Positions 24,901 through 36,623 of a stretch of DNA of 64,000 nt are shown here, in pieces; position 1 is the first letter of the stretch, and each line of letters opens with the position of its first letter. Origin of the DNA: Monocercomonoides exilis (Eukaryota; Preaxostyla; Oxymonadida; Polymastigidae); assembly GCA_001643675.2 (NCBI GenBank), contig LSRY02000011.1, positions 62,001 through 126,000 of the forward strand, read 5' to 3'. Position numbers and translations under genes: made by a program. The notes beneath the pieces were generated by a model. That model did no database searches and was not told where the DNA came from. It worked only from the letters and a program-made list of their open reading frames with translations.

Positions 24901-27900
24901 ATAGCACTGGCAAGGGCAGTCTATTCATCGGCTGAGGTGTTTGTGTTGGATGACATTTTGGCGAGTGTCGATGCTCATGTTGGGCAGATGCTAGTGAAAA
25001 AGTGCATCAGCCAGCTGCTGAAAGGGAAGACTGTCTTGTTAGCGACACACCACACGAAATATCTGCCTTATTTTGACACAGCCATCGCAATGGAGGAGGA
25101 TGGAAGGATCAGAAAGATAGGCAAGGCGGAGGAGTTTGCGGGGATTGCGAAGGAGACTGGCGTGTTGGTTGAGGAGAATGAAGATGGTATTGAAGAAGAA
25201 GAGGTGGAAGGAGAAACGGAAAACACGGAAGATGATTATAAAAGCAATTGTGAAAAGAAGACTGAAGATTCAGTTAACGTGACTTCGTCATCTTCAGCGT
25301 CATCTTCTCCATTCCCTTTCCAAACTCCTTTTGTTTCGTCTCAACAATCTCCATCTTCTTCTTCTACTTCCACTTCACCATTCACTTTTAAATCACCTTT
25401 CATATCGACTCAGCAATCTGCATCGTCGTCGTCATCATCATCATCATCTTCTTCTTCTTCTTCTTCTTCTTCTTCTATTTCGAGTGAGTTTCCACCAAAT
25501 CTGCAGACAACGCCTCCGCCTGTTCTGAACCCAGTTGATGAACCCACTCCCTCTTCCTCTTCTTCCTCTTCTTCAACTACTACTACGACTCTTCCTTCTC
25601 CTCCTTCTCCTTCTCCCTCTGAATTGGGTCGTCTGAAGAAACCCACCGATATGGAAGCTGATTCTGCTTCCCTCTCCTCCATTTTGTGGTATTTCAAACA
25701 TGCATCGCTCTATCTGATGTTCTTTTTTATTCTGGCAATTGTGCTGAATAAAGTTGCACATAACGGTCAGAGTGCTGTACTTAGCGTGTGGACAGCGAAG
25801 GATGCGCAGATGGAGCAGATGAATGGAACATTGGATGGGATTGGAGGAGAAATGAGGGGAGAGAAGAAAGAAGGAACAAAAGGACAGAAGGAAAGAGGAG
25901 AAATTGTAAATGATATGATGGATGAATCTTCATTGAATCCTTCGATAATTTCATCATTATCATCATCAAATGAAAGCAATCACAAAAATGGAGATAATTC
26001 CAAAGCAAAACCAATCATTCACGCATCGCTACCAAACATCTTCCAGCTCAAAAAGCAAAAGACACAACAGTTTCTTTTGTCCTTTCTGAGCCGCTTTGAT
26101 CTTTCCCCAGGATTTTTGTTCTTCCTCTACATCATCATGAATCTCTTATCGTCGCTCAGCCAGATTCCAGTGAGTCTGATCAGAAGCCGATTAAATGTTC
26201 AGTCGAAACGTGTTATCAATACAGAAGTTTACACAAAGCTCTTCCACGCAAAGATGAGTTTCTTCGATACAACTCCACTCAACTCAATATACAACCAGTT
26301 GTTCGACATAAGTTTTGGCAACGATGCATTGCTCTTCACCTTCAGTTTTATTGTCTCGTCACTTGCAAACTTGTTTCTTTCACTGGCAACAATTTACACA
26401 ACGATGCCAGCGTTGCTTCTGCCAGTGCTGCTGGTTGTGGGTGTGATGTTGGTTGTTTGCTACACTTCGTCTTTAGCGAATCACCGCATCCGTCGAGCGT
26501 CGTTTGTGGCAAAAGGCGAGTCAAGGCGTTTCTTCAGGCAGTGTTTAGAGGGATCTGCAACAATCAGGGCGTTTGGCATGCAGGAAGATGTGAAGGAGAG
26601 GCACAGGGAGCTGTGCAGAAGGCTGAACGATGCTCAATTCTACAATAAAAGTGTGAATGAGCTTATCAAAAACATCACTAGCTGGTGTAACGATGCGCTT
26701 GAACTGCTGGCTTATTTGACGGCAATTATCTTGAAAGCTGTAGGGAGAAACACATATTTCCTTCCGATGGCTCTTCAAATGGCACGCTCTGCTGTTTTTT
26801 TGGGGGAAAGCCTTTTTCACCAGTACGAATCTATGCACAATGTGTTGGGGAATATTGGTCGGATCAGAGAATTGTGTGATGTGGAGCAAGAGGGAGAGTG
26901 GACAACAAATGTCTCTGAAGTTACTGATGAAAAAAGCAAGATGATTAGATGCAGCGAATCGAAAGAAGAGAATCCTGTGAATGGAAATGGGATGGAATCT
27001 TCAAATGTTTCTTCTTCTTCTTCTTCTTCTTCTTCTTCTTCTTCTATTACATCTTCTTTGTCGTATCCGCTGTCAAATTGGCCATCTGCAGGCAGAATTG
27101 AGTTCAGCCATGTTGACTTGAGATACCGTCCTAATCTTCCGTTGGCTCTGGACGATGTCTCTTTTGTGATTCCTGATGGTGCAAAAGTGGGTATTGTGGG
27201 GAGGACAGGATCGGGAAAGTCGAGTCTTCTGCTGGCACTGCTTCGGATTGTGGAGGCGGAGTGGCAGAAGAAAGGCTGTGCCATTCTGATTGATGGACGA
27301 GATATCCACACACAGCTGGGCCTCAAAGAGCTTCGGGGTGCAGTGGCAGTGACAGCACAGGAGCCGATGCTTCTGAGTGGGAGTATCCGGTACAATCTGG
27401 ATCCGTTTGGAGAGCACAGTGAGGAGGAAGTGTGGGAGGCACTGGGGCAGGTGGGGCTGAGGGAGGTTGTGCAGCAGATGGAGGAGCAGCTTGGGGCAGA
27501 TGTGGCAAATGAAGGGAAGAACATTTCGGTGGGACAGCGACAGCTTCTCTGCCTGGCACGCGCGATTCTGAGGCGCGCGCGGATCATTCTGATGGACGAG
27601 GCGACAGCAAGCGTGGACTTTGAGACAGACGAAAGGATCCAGCAGGTGATGAGGCAGTGCTTCAAAGAATGTACAGTCATCACTGTCGCACACAGGCTAT
27701 CGACCGTTGCAGACTCTGACTTGGTGTTTGTGATGGAAAGTGGGAAACTCGTTGAGAGTGGAGCGCCAAAGGTTTGCATTTGTGATTTAATTTTGAATGC
27801 GAAATCGTAATATTTGCCGAATTCGTTTTATATTTTTTTTTTTTTCGGATTTCTTTTTTTTTTTTATTATTCGCATTTTTAATGACAATTTGTAATTATC

Positions 27901-28066
27901 ATTTCTTTTCAAATTTTTCATTATGATTTTCTTGCAAAAACAATTATATATATATTTGTTTATTCAGGAGCTATTGTTCAGAGAAAACTCCAAATTCTTG
28001 TCTTTGGCTAAAGCAGCGGGTGATGCTTATGTTGAACAATTGAAAGCAATTGCATTAAAGTCTTAA
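21907..28066 (+). CDS. ABC transporter, subfamily C (MRP-like), multi-exon
   Basis: This is a full-length TMD1-NBD1-TMD2-NBD2 exporter of amphipathic or conjugated organic anions in the plasma or vacuolar membrane. Likely exons are 21907-21937, 21976-22051 (YENAGFVSRLINWF, the ABCC entry motif), 22101-22212, 22280 to about 22950, 23356-24546, 24715-27771 and 27968-28066. NBD1 has Walker A GPVGCGKSALL, signature LSGGQRVRIALARA and Walker B VLDD, with the non-canonical Asp usual in ABCC NBD1. NBD2 has GRTGSGKSSLL, SVGQRQL and LMDEATASVD, with the catalytic Glu. Ser tracts fill the linker, and Glu/Lys repeats lie before NBD1. Problems: the exon 1-2 phase does not fit, one base seems missing near 22325-22344, and the 22950-23356 junction lacks about 20-30 expected residues. 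It could be a gene with sequencing indels or an early pseudogene. Confidence 0.85.
24083..24180. repeat. 9-bp GAGAAAGAA minisatellite in the ABC transporter
   Basis: Some ten copies of a 9-base unit encode repeated Lys-Glu-Glu between the first membrane domain and NBD1 of the ABC transporter. It stays in frame. Confidence 0.9.
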
Positions 28067-28580
28067 AATGTTTTTAATAATATTTAATAAGCAATATCAC
28101 ACACATCCGTTTGACAGTTTCTTTATCAAATATAATTAAGGACATGTAAATTTTTGTTTTCATTTTTCTTCATCCAATCAATTTGTTATGTAGTTTTTGA
28201 TTTTTTATTTTTATAATTCTTAATTTTATTTTATTTTTATTTTTATTTATTTATTTATTTATTAATTTTTTAATTTTATTTTTTTTTTTTTTCATTTTTC
28301 AAAATTGTGGAAAAATTGAATTATATGCATAATTTTTTAGGTAATATTTTCTAATTTCACAAACAGTTGAAACAATTTTGTGAATGTTTTATTTTCTCCG
28401 AAAATACAACATTATTTTGTTTCATTTTTCTTTTTCAAATAAAATGAAGATAATTAAATATCATTTCTATCAGACAATTTCACTTTAATGTTCCGAAGTT
28501 GTTTGTGAAGATAAAATGGGAAAAAATGTTATTTTTATGTAATAAAGCACAACACCTTTAACGAATCAATAATTATTATA

Positions 28581-29566
28581 GGGTCATATTTTTATTAGCA
28601 CCCAGTTTTTTATTAGATCCCAAATTTTTTTATCTCATATTGCTTCATATAGAAGCTTTCATTCAATAAAAATAATTTTAAAATAAATAATATATTATTA
28701 TAATGTTGTATACTAATTTTTTTTTGAAAATTATTTCTTTGAAAAAAAGATCTGAATTTTTTTTTTGTTTTATTTTTTGATCAATGTTTTGCTCGTGTTT
28801 CCATGAGTTTTTGAAACCAAGCATTTTCCTTGTTAGAATTGTTTTTAAACTTTTCTTTTTAACATTTTTGGTTATTTTATTAATATTGTAACTCTTTTTT
28901 TTCAATAGTTTTCACACATCACCTTTTTTTTGTAAAACTGAAATTTTGAAGAAATCTATTGATATTTTTTGAATTAATCGTGTATGCATGAAAAACAAAT
29001 TAGTATTACAAATAATAAAAGTGGTGAGAAATAAAATTAAAAAGTATTTCAGTCAAAAAATGAAAAAGTTGATATTTTGTTTTTCACGTTTTCCTTCTTG
29101 AACACAAAAAATTAATTATGAAGGCTTTGCCATATGATTTTACACATAATATAATATAATTCAAACATAATCAATTTTGCAAATAATATTTTCTTTTGTT
29201 GATATTTTCGTTTTACAAAAAAAAGGTGATGTGTGAAAACTATTGAAAAAAAAGAGTTACAATATTAATAAAATAACCAAAAATGTTAAAAAGAAAAGTT
29301 TAAAAACAATTCTAACAAGGAAAATGCTTGGTTTCAAAAACTCATGGAAACACGAGCAAAACATTGATCAAAAAATAAAACAAAAAAAAAATTCAGATCT
29401 TTTTTTCAAAGAAATAATTTACAAAAATATTTGGTGTACAACATTATAATAATATATTATTTATTTTAAAATTATTTTTATTGAATGAAAACTTCTATAT
29501 GAAGCAATATGAGATAAAAAAATTTGGGATCTAATAAAAAACTGGGTGCTAATAAAAATATGACCC
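28581..29566. mobile_element. Fold-back (long-TIR) element, TA target site
   Basis: Two arms of about 355 bases (28581 to about 28938, and about 29211 to 29566) are near-perfect reverse complements, so the same 59-residue frame reads on the minus strand at 28678-28905 and on the plus strand at 29243-29449. The outer ends are GGGTCATATTTTTATTAGCA and its complement, and TA flanks both sides (28579-28580, 29567-29568). About 270 bases separate the arms. The frame in the arms is Lys/Asn-rich with no known motif and is probably not a gene. It is a non-autonomous mariner-like or fold-back element. Confidence 0.85.
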
Positions 29567-29591
29567 TAATTTTTTTTTGATATAAATGCAA

Positions 29592-29720
29592 AATTAGATG
29601 AATTTTGAATAGATTTTTTTGATTCAAATAAACTAGGTTTATTCAAATGAACTCATGTTTATTCGAATAGATCGAGTTCATTTGAATGAACCGAGTTCAT
29701 TTAAGATAGACTGAGTTTAT
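29592..29720. repeat. Left inverted repeat bracketing the receptor-like pseudogene
   Basis: The sequence begins ATTAGATGAATTTTGAATAGA followed by a T run, then shows several loose ~22-base units built on TTCATTTGAAT. It is the inverse of 33585-33716; the outer 28 bases match at 27 or so positions. Confidence 0.65.
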
Positions 29721-30184
29721 TTGAGTTACGAAAATTTTGATAAAAAACAAGTATTTTTTATGTTTATTAAATTGATTGCAAAAACTTACATAAATTATTT
29801 GAATCATAATAATGCTGTTTTGCGAATGATTTTTGTTGTTTTCGTCAAATTCTTTCAAAGATCAAATGGATCATAAAATCAGAAAAACTGTTAAAATTCT
29901 TTTGCGTCAATAAACGATTCAAAACATATCAATATTGCATCCTTTGATTGTTGGACCTTCAAACTGTGTTATTCACACGTTTTAACATTTTTAAAAATTG
30001 AAAAAAAGAAGAATTTCATGAATTATGAAATGTTTAGCATTTTTTAATTATCGCAAATAATGTTAATTGAAATAATGCTGAATTATGTGTTGGATTGCAT
30101 CAATATATATGCAAACAACTGATATTTACACTTAGATCTGCTCAATAGCATTTAAAGACCGGAAATAATCATTAACAAATAATT

Positions 30185-33100
30185 GTGATCGATTTTTCTA
30201 AAAAAATGGATTCAAAAACAAACTTATTTGTCATCATTATTTTATTGAATAATGAACAGAGTTCAGCCGCTTTTCTCTTGCTATTTATCTGCGCTTCTCC
30301 AGTGACATTCCATTTTGCGTTAGAGGTTTCCTGTTTAAAATATGCGAAATGTTATTCTAACAGTTTCAATCCATCGAATGTTGAGGCCACGTTCTAACTG
30401 CATCACATGAGAGCAGCATTGATTTGACAAATGTTTCCATGAGCAATATGGAGTTGATGATCAGAAGAATTGTTGTCATGTTTTCACAGGCTGTGTGGAG
30501 AGGCGAGTTGATAGGATTAATTGAAGTTAACAGTGAAATAGTTCAGTTGAAATGTTTCGCGCTTTTTTCGCTTCGCCAAAGTGCTCCTTCTCAGACGTCG
30601 ATCATCAGCTTCTGTGGAAGCGAGCCTTCCCGCGTGCTTGTCCAAAACACGTCGATCAAGAGCAGCGGAAGCATCCTGAGTGAGAATGGCGGATGCATTG
30701 CCATGAAATTGAGCGAAGGCTCGTTGTTCCACTGCAACTTTTGTTCGATCTCTGGATGTTTCTGCTCAGCGACCGGCAGAGGAGGCGCGATGTTCCTGGA
30801 TTGTTCTTTGATCACAAGAGATGGCCTGCTTCCTTTCCTGTTTAAAAACACCGCATTCATGGAGAACAAAGCATTTGTTGGAAGAGACTTATATGAAAAA
30901 TGCGCGAATGAAAAAATTCAAATAGGCAACAAACCGTTCCAGCTCGATTTCAGAGCACCGTTTGTTCGGGAGTTTGCTATGTGGGAATGCACCGCACAAG
31001 ACTATGCTGATGAACAAGATCTGCTGCTTCTTGTTGTTGTGTATCGGAGCGAGACTATATTTGCATCTTCTTCATCCGACAACCCCTCCGATTCACGCCA
31101 GTGTGGTGGAATAAGTCAACCTTGCATTTCGCTGAATGTTGCGCTGCCCCACATCATTCCTTCAGTTTACAGCAATTTGCTCATCGACAAAAGCGCTGTG
31201 GTGTCAGGGGAAGCAAGCGCTTGAGATGTTTGGATCAAGTCGCTGGATGTGGAAGGCATAAGAGGGATTATTCTGCTGAACATCAGCATTGGAAACAAGA
31301 GGAGCAGTCTCGTTTCGTGCTTGCTGAGAGTGAAAATGGAATTTCTCACGTTTTTGTTTGCTTGCACTTTTTCTTCTTCTCATTCAAGTTTGTAATCACT
31401 GACTGATGGCAACTTGTTGATTGCAGACACAATATTTGCTCAAAAAGATTGGAGTGGAAACACCGAACACAAATTGAATTGCTCCATCATTCTCCACGAG
31501 AATGGAAGACTATCAACAAACGGGTGCACTTTTACTTGTATTCATCTCAGTTCTTTGTGCGTGGGAGCAAGAGGCGGACAATATTGCTCATTTATGAACT
31601 TGAATATTCTGATGCGAATTCTGTTGTGTTGTTGGACTTCCGCAATCTTGCAAACCTGTCCATGTCTCAGGTGCTTATTTTCAGGTGTATTTTTGACCGA
31701 TCCTCTCTCGTCCTTCTGTACTGCAAAGACTCTTAGCTCCAGAAGGTTCAAATCAAGAATACAGAGAGCAAAGCAAGCTTGATTGTGCTTTCCTCAGACA
31801 GTTCTGGAGGCCATTCAAACATCCAATACTATCATTCGGAATTCGTTGCTATATCTGTGCTGTCTGGCTCTTTGCTTTCTATTGAATGTGTTGATGCGAA
31901 TGTCGAGATGAATTTCTTGGCCATTTCGAGAACGAAGCTCAGAGAAGGATGCGCAGTGAGTGTGGCATCAAATGCTTCAACACTCCAGCTGAAGCAGTCA
32001 TCATATCAAAATGTTACCCGAGATTCGCTTGGTCCGTGCTGCTTGGCTGCTTCTTCTTCGTCTTTGTTGCTGGAGTTGAAGAACTGCTCAAACAAAAAGT
32101 GTGCTTCACTACATGAAAAAGGGAGCATTGAAGCGTTGGCAGATTTGGCAGACGGTTGCATGTCTTCATGTGTGTTTGACGGAGCAACAAGCGCACCAGA
32201 GTTGAGAGCGAGCGATGATCGATCAGAAGAGCTGTGCCAGTGGAGTGGATTAATGGTTGATCTTCAGGATTGCTCAGGAAGAATATCAGACACCACAATC
32301 TCCAATTCATCCAAGTGAAGGCTGTCGATCTCTGGAGGAAACATACAAATTCGGTTTGTGCTGTTTTCTAGCAACAGCCCAAATGCAGTAGGCTATTCAT
32401 CCATAAGGAACTACATCGCCTGCTCTGGTCATGCGCTTCTGAATATTCAAAGCCCGAAAGGCGGAGATGGCTTAAAAGAGAACTCATCACTTTGGGCTTT
32501 GAATTTGGAATGCAATTTTTCTATAGTCGCTTCAGAAAGGGATTCTCCGTTCTTCATTCCGTATCTGAATTCAGTGATATCTCGCCAGTTAGGGAGCACT
32601 CTTTCAATTGATCATACTGGCTCCTTGCTTCTGCATTGCCACTTGGCTCTCCAGGTTGATTCCTTCGATTGAATGGTTCACGAACTCCAGGTGTATCCGC
32701 ATCTGTCAGTAGAGTTTGCAGGTGAAACAGAGATTCATGAAGCCATTCCAACATCAATTGTAACAATGCATCTGAGGAAACGTAAGTATCTGTCAAGATC
32801 TTGTTTGGAAAGATTGATTCTCTTTCATGAACGGAGTCATTCATCCTGAAGAACAGAACTAAATCTGAGCTAAATGGAGATGGAAAACTTGTTGAAGGAG
32901 GGAAAGAAAGAAAAATTATTTTTGCCAATTGTTGAGATTGTGCGTGTTGTATTTGATGTGCTTCTGCTTGTAATTGTTGCTATTCTGGCTGTTAGATGGA
33001 GAAAGGCAAAGAATGAAGCAGATGATCTGAAAGAGATTGTGAATGATAACATTAGAAAGGATCCTGAGGCATTTGAGATGGTAACGATGGAGATATTACA

Positions 33101-33251
33101 AGAAGAGCAGTGGAGGAGAGCAGTCAAAAAGGAAGAGAAGACTTATAAAGAGAGGTTTGATAAAAGAAATCTATCAATGAAAATGAAATATGCCCAGTCA
33201 ATGGAGAAAGTTGCAAAGATGAAAGCAGCTTCAACCTGTCGACTTGACTGA
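30185..33251 (+). pseudogene. Receptor-like beta-helix surface protein of oxymonad type, decayed and truncated
   Basis: Consecutive plus-strand segments in changing frames are collinear with a large Monocercomonoides family that I recall: an extracellular Cys-rich beta-helix repeat region, one membrane span and a kinase-like tail. Seen here are ..ATGRGGAMFLDCS.., ..NKAFVGRDLYEKC.., ..DSRQCGGISQPCISLNVALP.. and ..SNLLIDKSAVVSGEASA.., then an in-frame TGA at 31222-31224. After it the same frame continues with DVWIKSLDVEGIRG. Frame changes occur near 31570 and 31740. Near 32900-33000 there is a membrane segment (LLLVIVAILAV), then RWRKAKNEADDLKEIV and ..DPEAFEMVTMEI.., the juxtamembrane motif. 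The reading ends at 33251, before any kinase domain. The gene is dead in this copy. Confidence 0.7.
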
Positions 33252-33584
33252 GAGCTTCGAAATTATATGCTTTGTTGGCTGCAGATCACTCCACGAACTT
33301 CAATAAAAACAAAATTTTGTTTTTTATATTTAATTATACAGTGATCAAAAAAAGTTAAAAAGTCGAAAATAGAATAGAATAACGATAACAAAATGATATT
33401 TGCATTCATTTCTATCCCTTTTTGTCAAATAAAATCTTCTTTAAACACATATCAAATATTGTTAAAAAATACAGAAATATCTCAATTTTTTTGAATTTTT
33501 TAATTTTTTTGTTGATAAAGTGAAAGAAAAAACACAAAAATATTGTAATAAGTGTTCACCACTTTTTCATAAAAACTTTATTTA

Positions 33585-33716
33585 AGTGTATCGCACTTTA
33601 TTCAAGTGTAACTTCAACCATTTAAAATAACATGACTTCATTTAAGAAAAACCCAGTTCATTCAAATAAGTTGAATCTATTCAAATGAAAAAAATCTATT
33701 CACAATTCATCTAATG
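33585..33716. repeat. Right inverted repeat bracketing the receptor-like pseudogene
   Basis: Its reverse complement begins ATTAGATGAATTGTGAATAGA, almost identical to the start of 29592-29720, and also carries loose TTCATTTGAAT-type units. The pair encloses 4.1 kb including the whole decayed receptor-like gene. Confidence 0.65.
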
Positions 33717-34328
33717 AAATCTTCCATGTAACGCATACTTGTTCCATTTGGCAGAAAATGCTTTTTTTAACCAGCTTTAAACGGTTTCAGTATTATTTAA
33801 GTGAAAGAAAGAAATTTAATTTTGTAATTTTTTTCCGTAATAATCTGTTTTGTGTCTGAATCCATGCTCTGAGAACTTCGAGTATTTCTTCCAACTGTCT
33901 GAATTATTCATTGTGTAAGGTTATCCTTTTTTGATATAATTTGAAACAAAGCATTCTGACTTGACATTTATTGTGAAAAATTGAAGTATTAAACGAAAAT
34001 CGTTCATGTCATGAAAATATTTTATTCCTTTTTTAAATTGAATTATTTTTTTTCGAATTTGTATAATTTTTGACGTGGTTGTGTGAAATATATTTTTCAT
34101 TGCGTTGTGCAATGTGGGTTAAGTATTTTGGAGAGTAACTTCAAAAACTTTTAATAACTATTTAGGGCGTTGTCCAATAATTATTTCTTTTTTAAGAAAA
34201 TCTCGTAGAAAAAGTGTTTTTTTTGCAGGAATGTTGGAAAAAGAAAGAAAGAAAGAACTTCAAAAAGAAGAGCTTATAAAAAATTAATACTCTCATTTTT
34301 TGTTTTGTGTTTTTGAAAATCTTCAATT
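33717..34328. other. Intergenic DNA upstream of pyruvate decarboxylase
   Basis: This is AT-rich, with no motif recognised. The promoter of the following gene must lie here. Confidence 0.5.
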
Positions 34329-36585
34329 ATGAATCTTTCCGAGTTTATTCTGAAACGCTTAAAGGATTTACAAGTGTTCACTGTGTTTGGAGTTCCAGGT
34401 GATTTTGTTATGCACTTTCAAGATATAATTGATAAAGATAAATTTGTCAAATTTGTTCCGACCTGCAATGAAGTGTGCATTTTAATTTTTATTTTATTTT
34501 TTTTATTATCATAATTATAATTTATTCTTTCTTTTTTTGCGCTTTTTTTTTTCAATGAACAGCTAAATGCTTCGTATATGGCAGATGGATATGCAAAAGC
34601 ATCAAAGTTTGGCATTGGATGCTGTTGCGTAACATCTGGAGTTGGATCACTCAGCGCAATAAACGGGATCTCTCTTTCGTTTGCGGAAAACACACCAGTT
34701 ATTCTGATATCTGGTACTCCAGCATTACAGGATCATGAAAGAGAAGAACATGGAACCATGCTTATTCATCATACAAATGGAACATCAACAGCAACAATTA
34801 CAGAAGCAGCAATCTTTACAAGCGTTACGTGCGCGGAAGTTTCTTTCACTACAAATGTTCGTAAAAATGTTATTGATCTTGATAGGGCAATTGAAAAGAT
34901 GTTGATCCATAGACGCCCTATTCTTTTACAAATTCCTTATGATTTGGTGAGATTGGAATTAGTTCCAGATCCTGTTGAGAGCATCCCATCACCCATATTC
35001 AGAAACGTACCACTTTCATTTTCAGACATTGTATCACCAATCCCGTTTGCATCTTCTTTTACATCGCCTTCACTTTCTCCGGTTCAAAAGCATGCACAAT
35101 CCCTTTCGAATCATTCAGAAAATGAATCTTCCTTGCCATCATCTTCATCGTCATCTGATTCACCAAATTCAAATCCACCTTGGTATTCATGTACTACCAA
35201 CCTGTACACAGGTTTTCTAGAGCACCCTCATCTTTCACTAGTCTCTCGTAACTTCCGTTTGGAGAACCACAAAAAAGAGGAATCGTTTCACGTAGCTGAT
35301 GAAAAAGAAATAGCGAAGGCTGTTCAATTTGTAGTGGAGAAAGCTATTTGGGATGGGAAATGGAGGGGAAAGCACGCTTTTTGGGAAGAAGATGTGAAGA
35401 ATATTGATGAAGATGGCTTTGAGAATGAGAAGAATAGAGAAGATGGAAACAACAACGTGAAAAGAGGAAACGAGCAAAAAGAAGAGAGCGATAAAGATAA
35501 CAGCGAGCATTGTGAAAGCGATTCAGAAGATGTGCTTATTCAAGACACGCACCGAGGGATTGTGGCGTTGGTTGGCGATGAGTTTAGCGCTGTGCACGAT
35601 CCGTATTCGAAGGCGAGAGAGCTGTTTTGTATGTTTTTGCTGTTCATTTTCACATTAAATGAATAATCTGCTTGTTTTCTATTTGGCTGTGTTATTTCTT
35701 CATTTCTTGTAGTGCAACTGGTTGAAACATGCAACATCCCGTTTGCTGTATCCCAAACAGGAAGGGCAATATTCTCAGAACAGCACCGCTTGTTTATGGG
35801 CCATTTTCATGGGCATAACCCTCCTCCTCCAAAAAGAAGAAGAATGGACATGAATGGAAGGAGAGAGCAGACAAATGAGGGCAAAGGAAAGAATGACAAA
35901 GTTAAAGACAACAAAGAGATGAAAAGCCAAAGAAAAGAAGGAGAAATTGCTGATGAGGTTAAAGACGAACAAGAAAAAGAGCAGGAAAGAATGCAGTTGC
36001 TGATGAAAGACGTGAATAAAAGCATTTCTTTGCATCGTGCTTCATCTTTCTCTTCTTATCCTTCAGTTTCGTCATCGTCTTCTGCTGCTTCTTTCCCTCT
36101 TTCAGAAGGCCACAACAATTCAAACTTTCTTTCAGTGTCGTTTTCTCCAAATCGCTCGCCGTCTCCTTTTCCTCCAACATCATCAGAATGTTATGAAATG
36201 CACTCAAATGAGAGAGATGGCATTCATTTGTGTCCCAACCACACCAACTACAGCATCATCCAGCCATCAATCAGCCCTTCTCTTCAATCTGTTCCTGAAC
36301 TGCCTGCTTTCTCTGAACCAAAAAAAGCAAACACTTCTTCTTCTTCTTCCTCTTCTTCCTTTGACAATCGATTGAAACTTCATTCATTCCGCACCACAAC
36401 TCAAGGCACAGTCAACAACGGACTTTCGCGCTGTTTTGAGACGGCTGGGCTTGTTTTGTGTTTTGGAGTGAGGTTTTTCGATTTCGACACGACAGAGCTG
36501 ATGAAAGACAAGCGATGGGTGTGGATAGGCGGGGGAACAGTGAAATGTGGGTATGAATCTGCCTGAGAGAAGGTACATGACAAAC

Positions 36586-36623
<38 letters not shown>

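Noticed and set aside
26817-27779. 320-codon minus-strand frame opposite NBD2 of the ABC transporter
   Set aside because: It is antisense to a well-conserved NBD on plus and has no family resemblance.
28678-29449. Identical 59-residue frame on both strands, a possible duplicated small gene
   Set aside because: It lies in the two arms of a fold-back element. The identity comes from the inverted repeat, and composition is AT-driven Lys/Asn.
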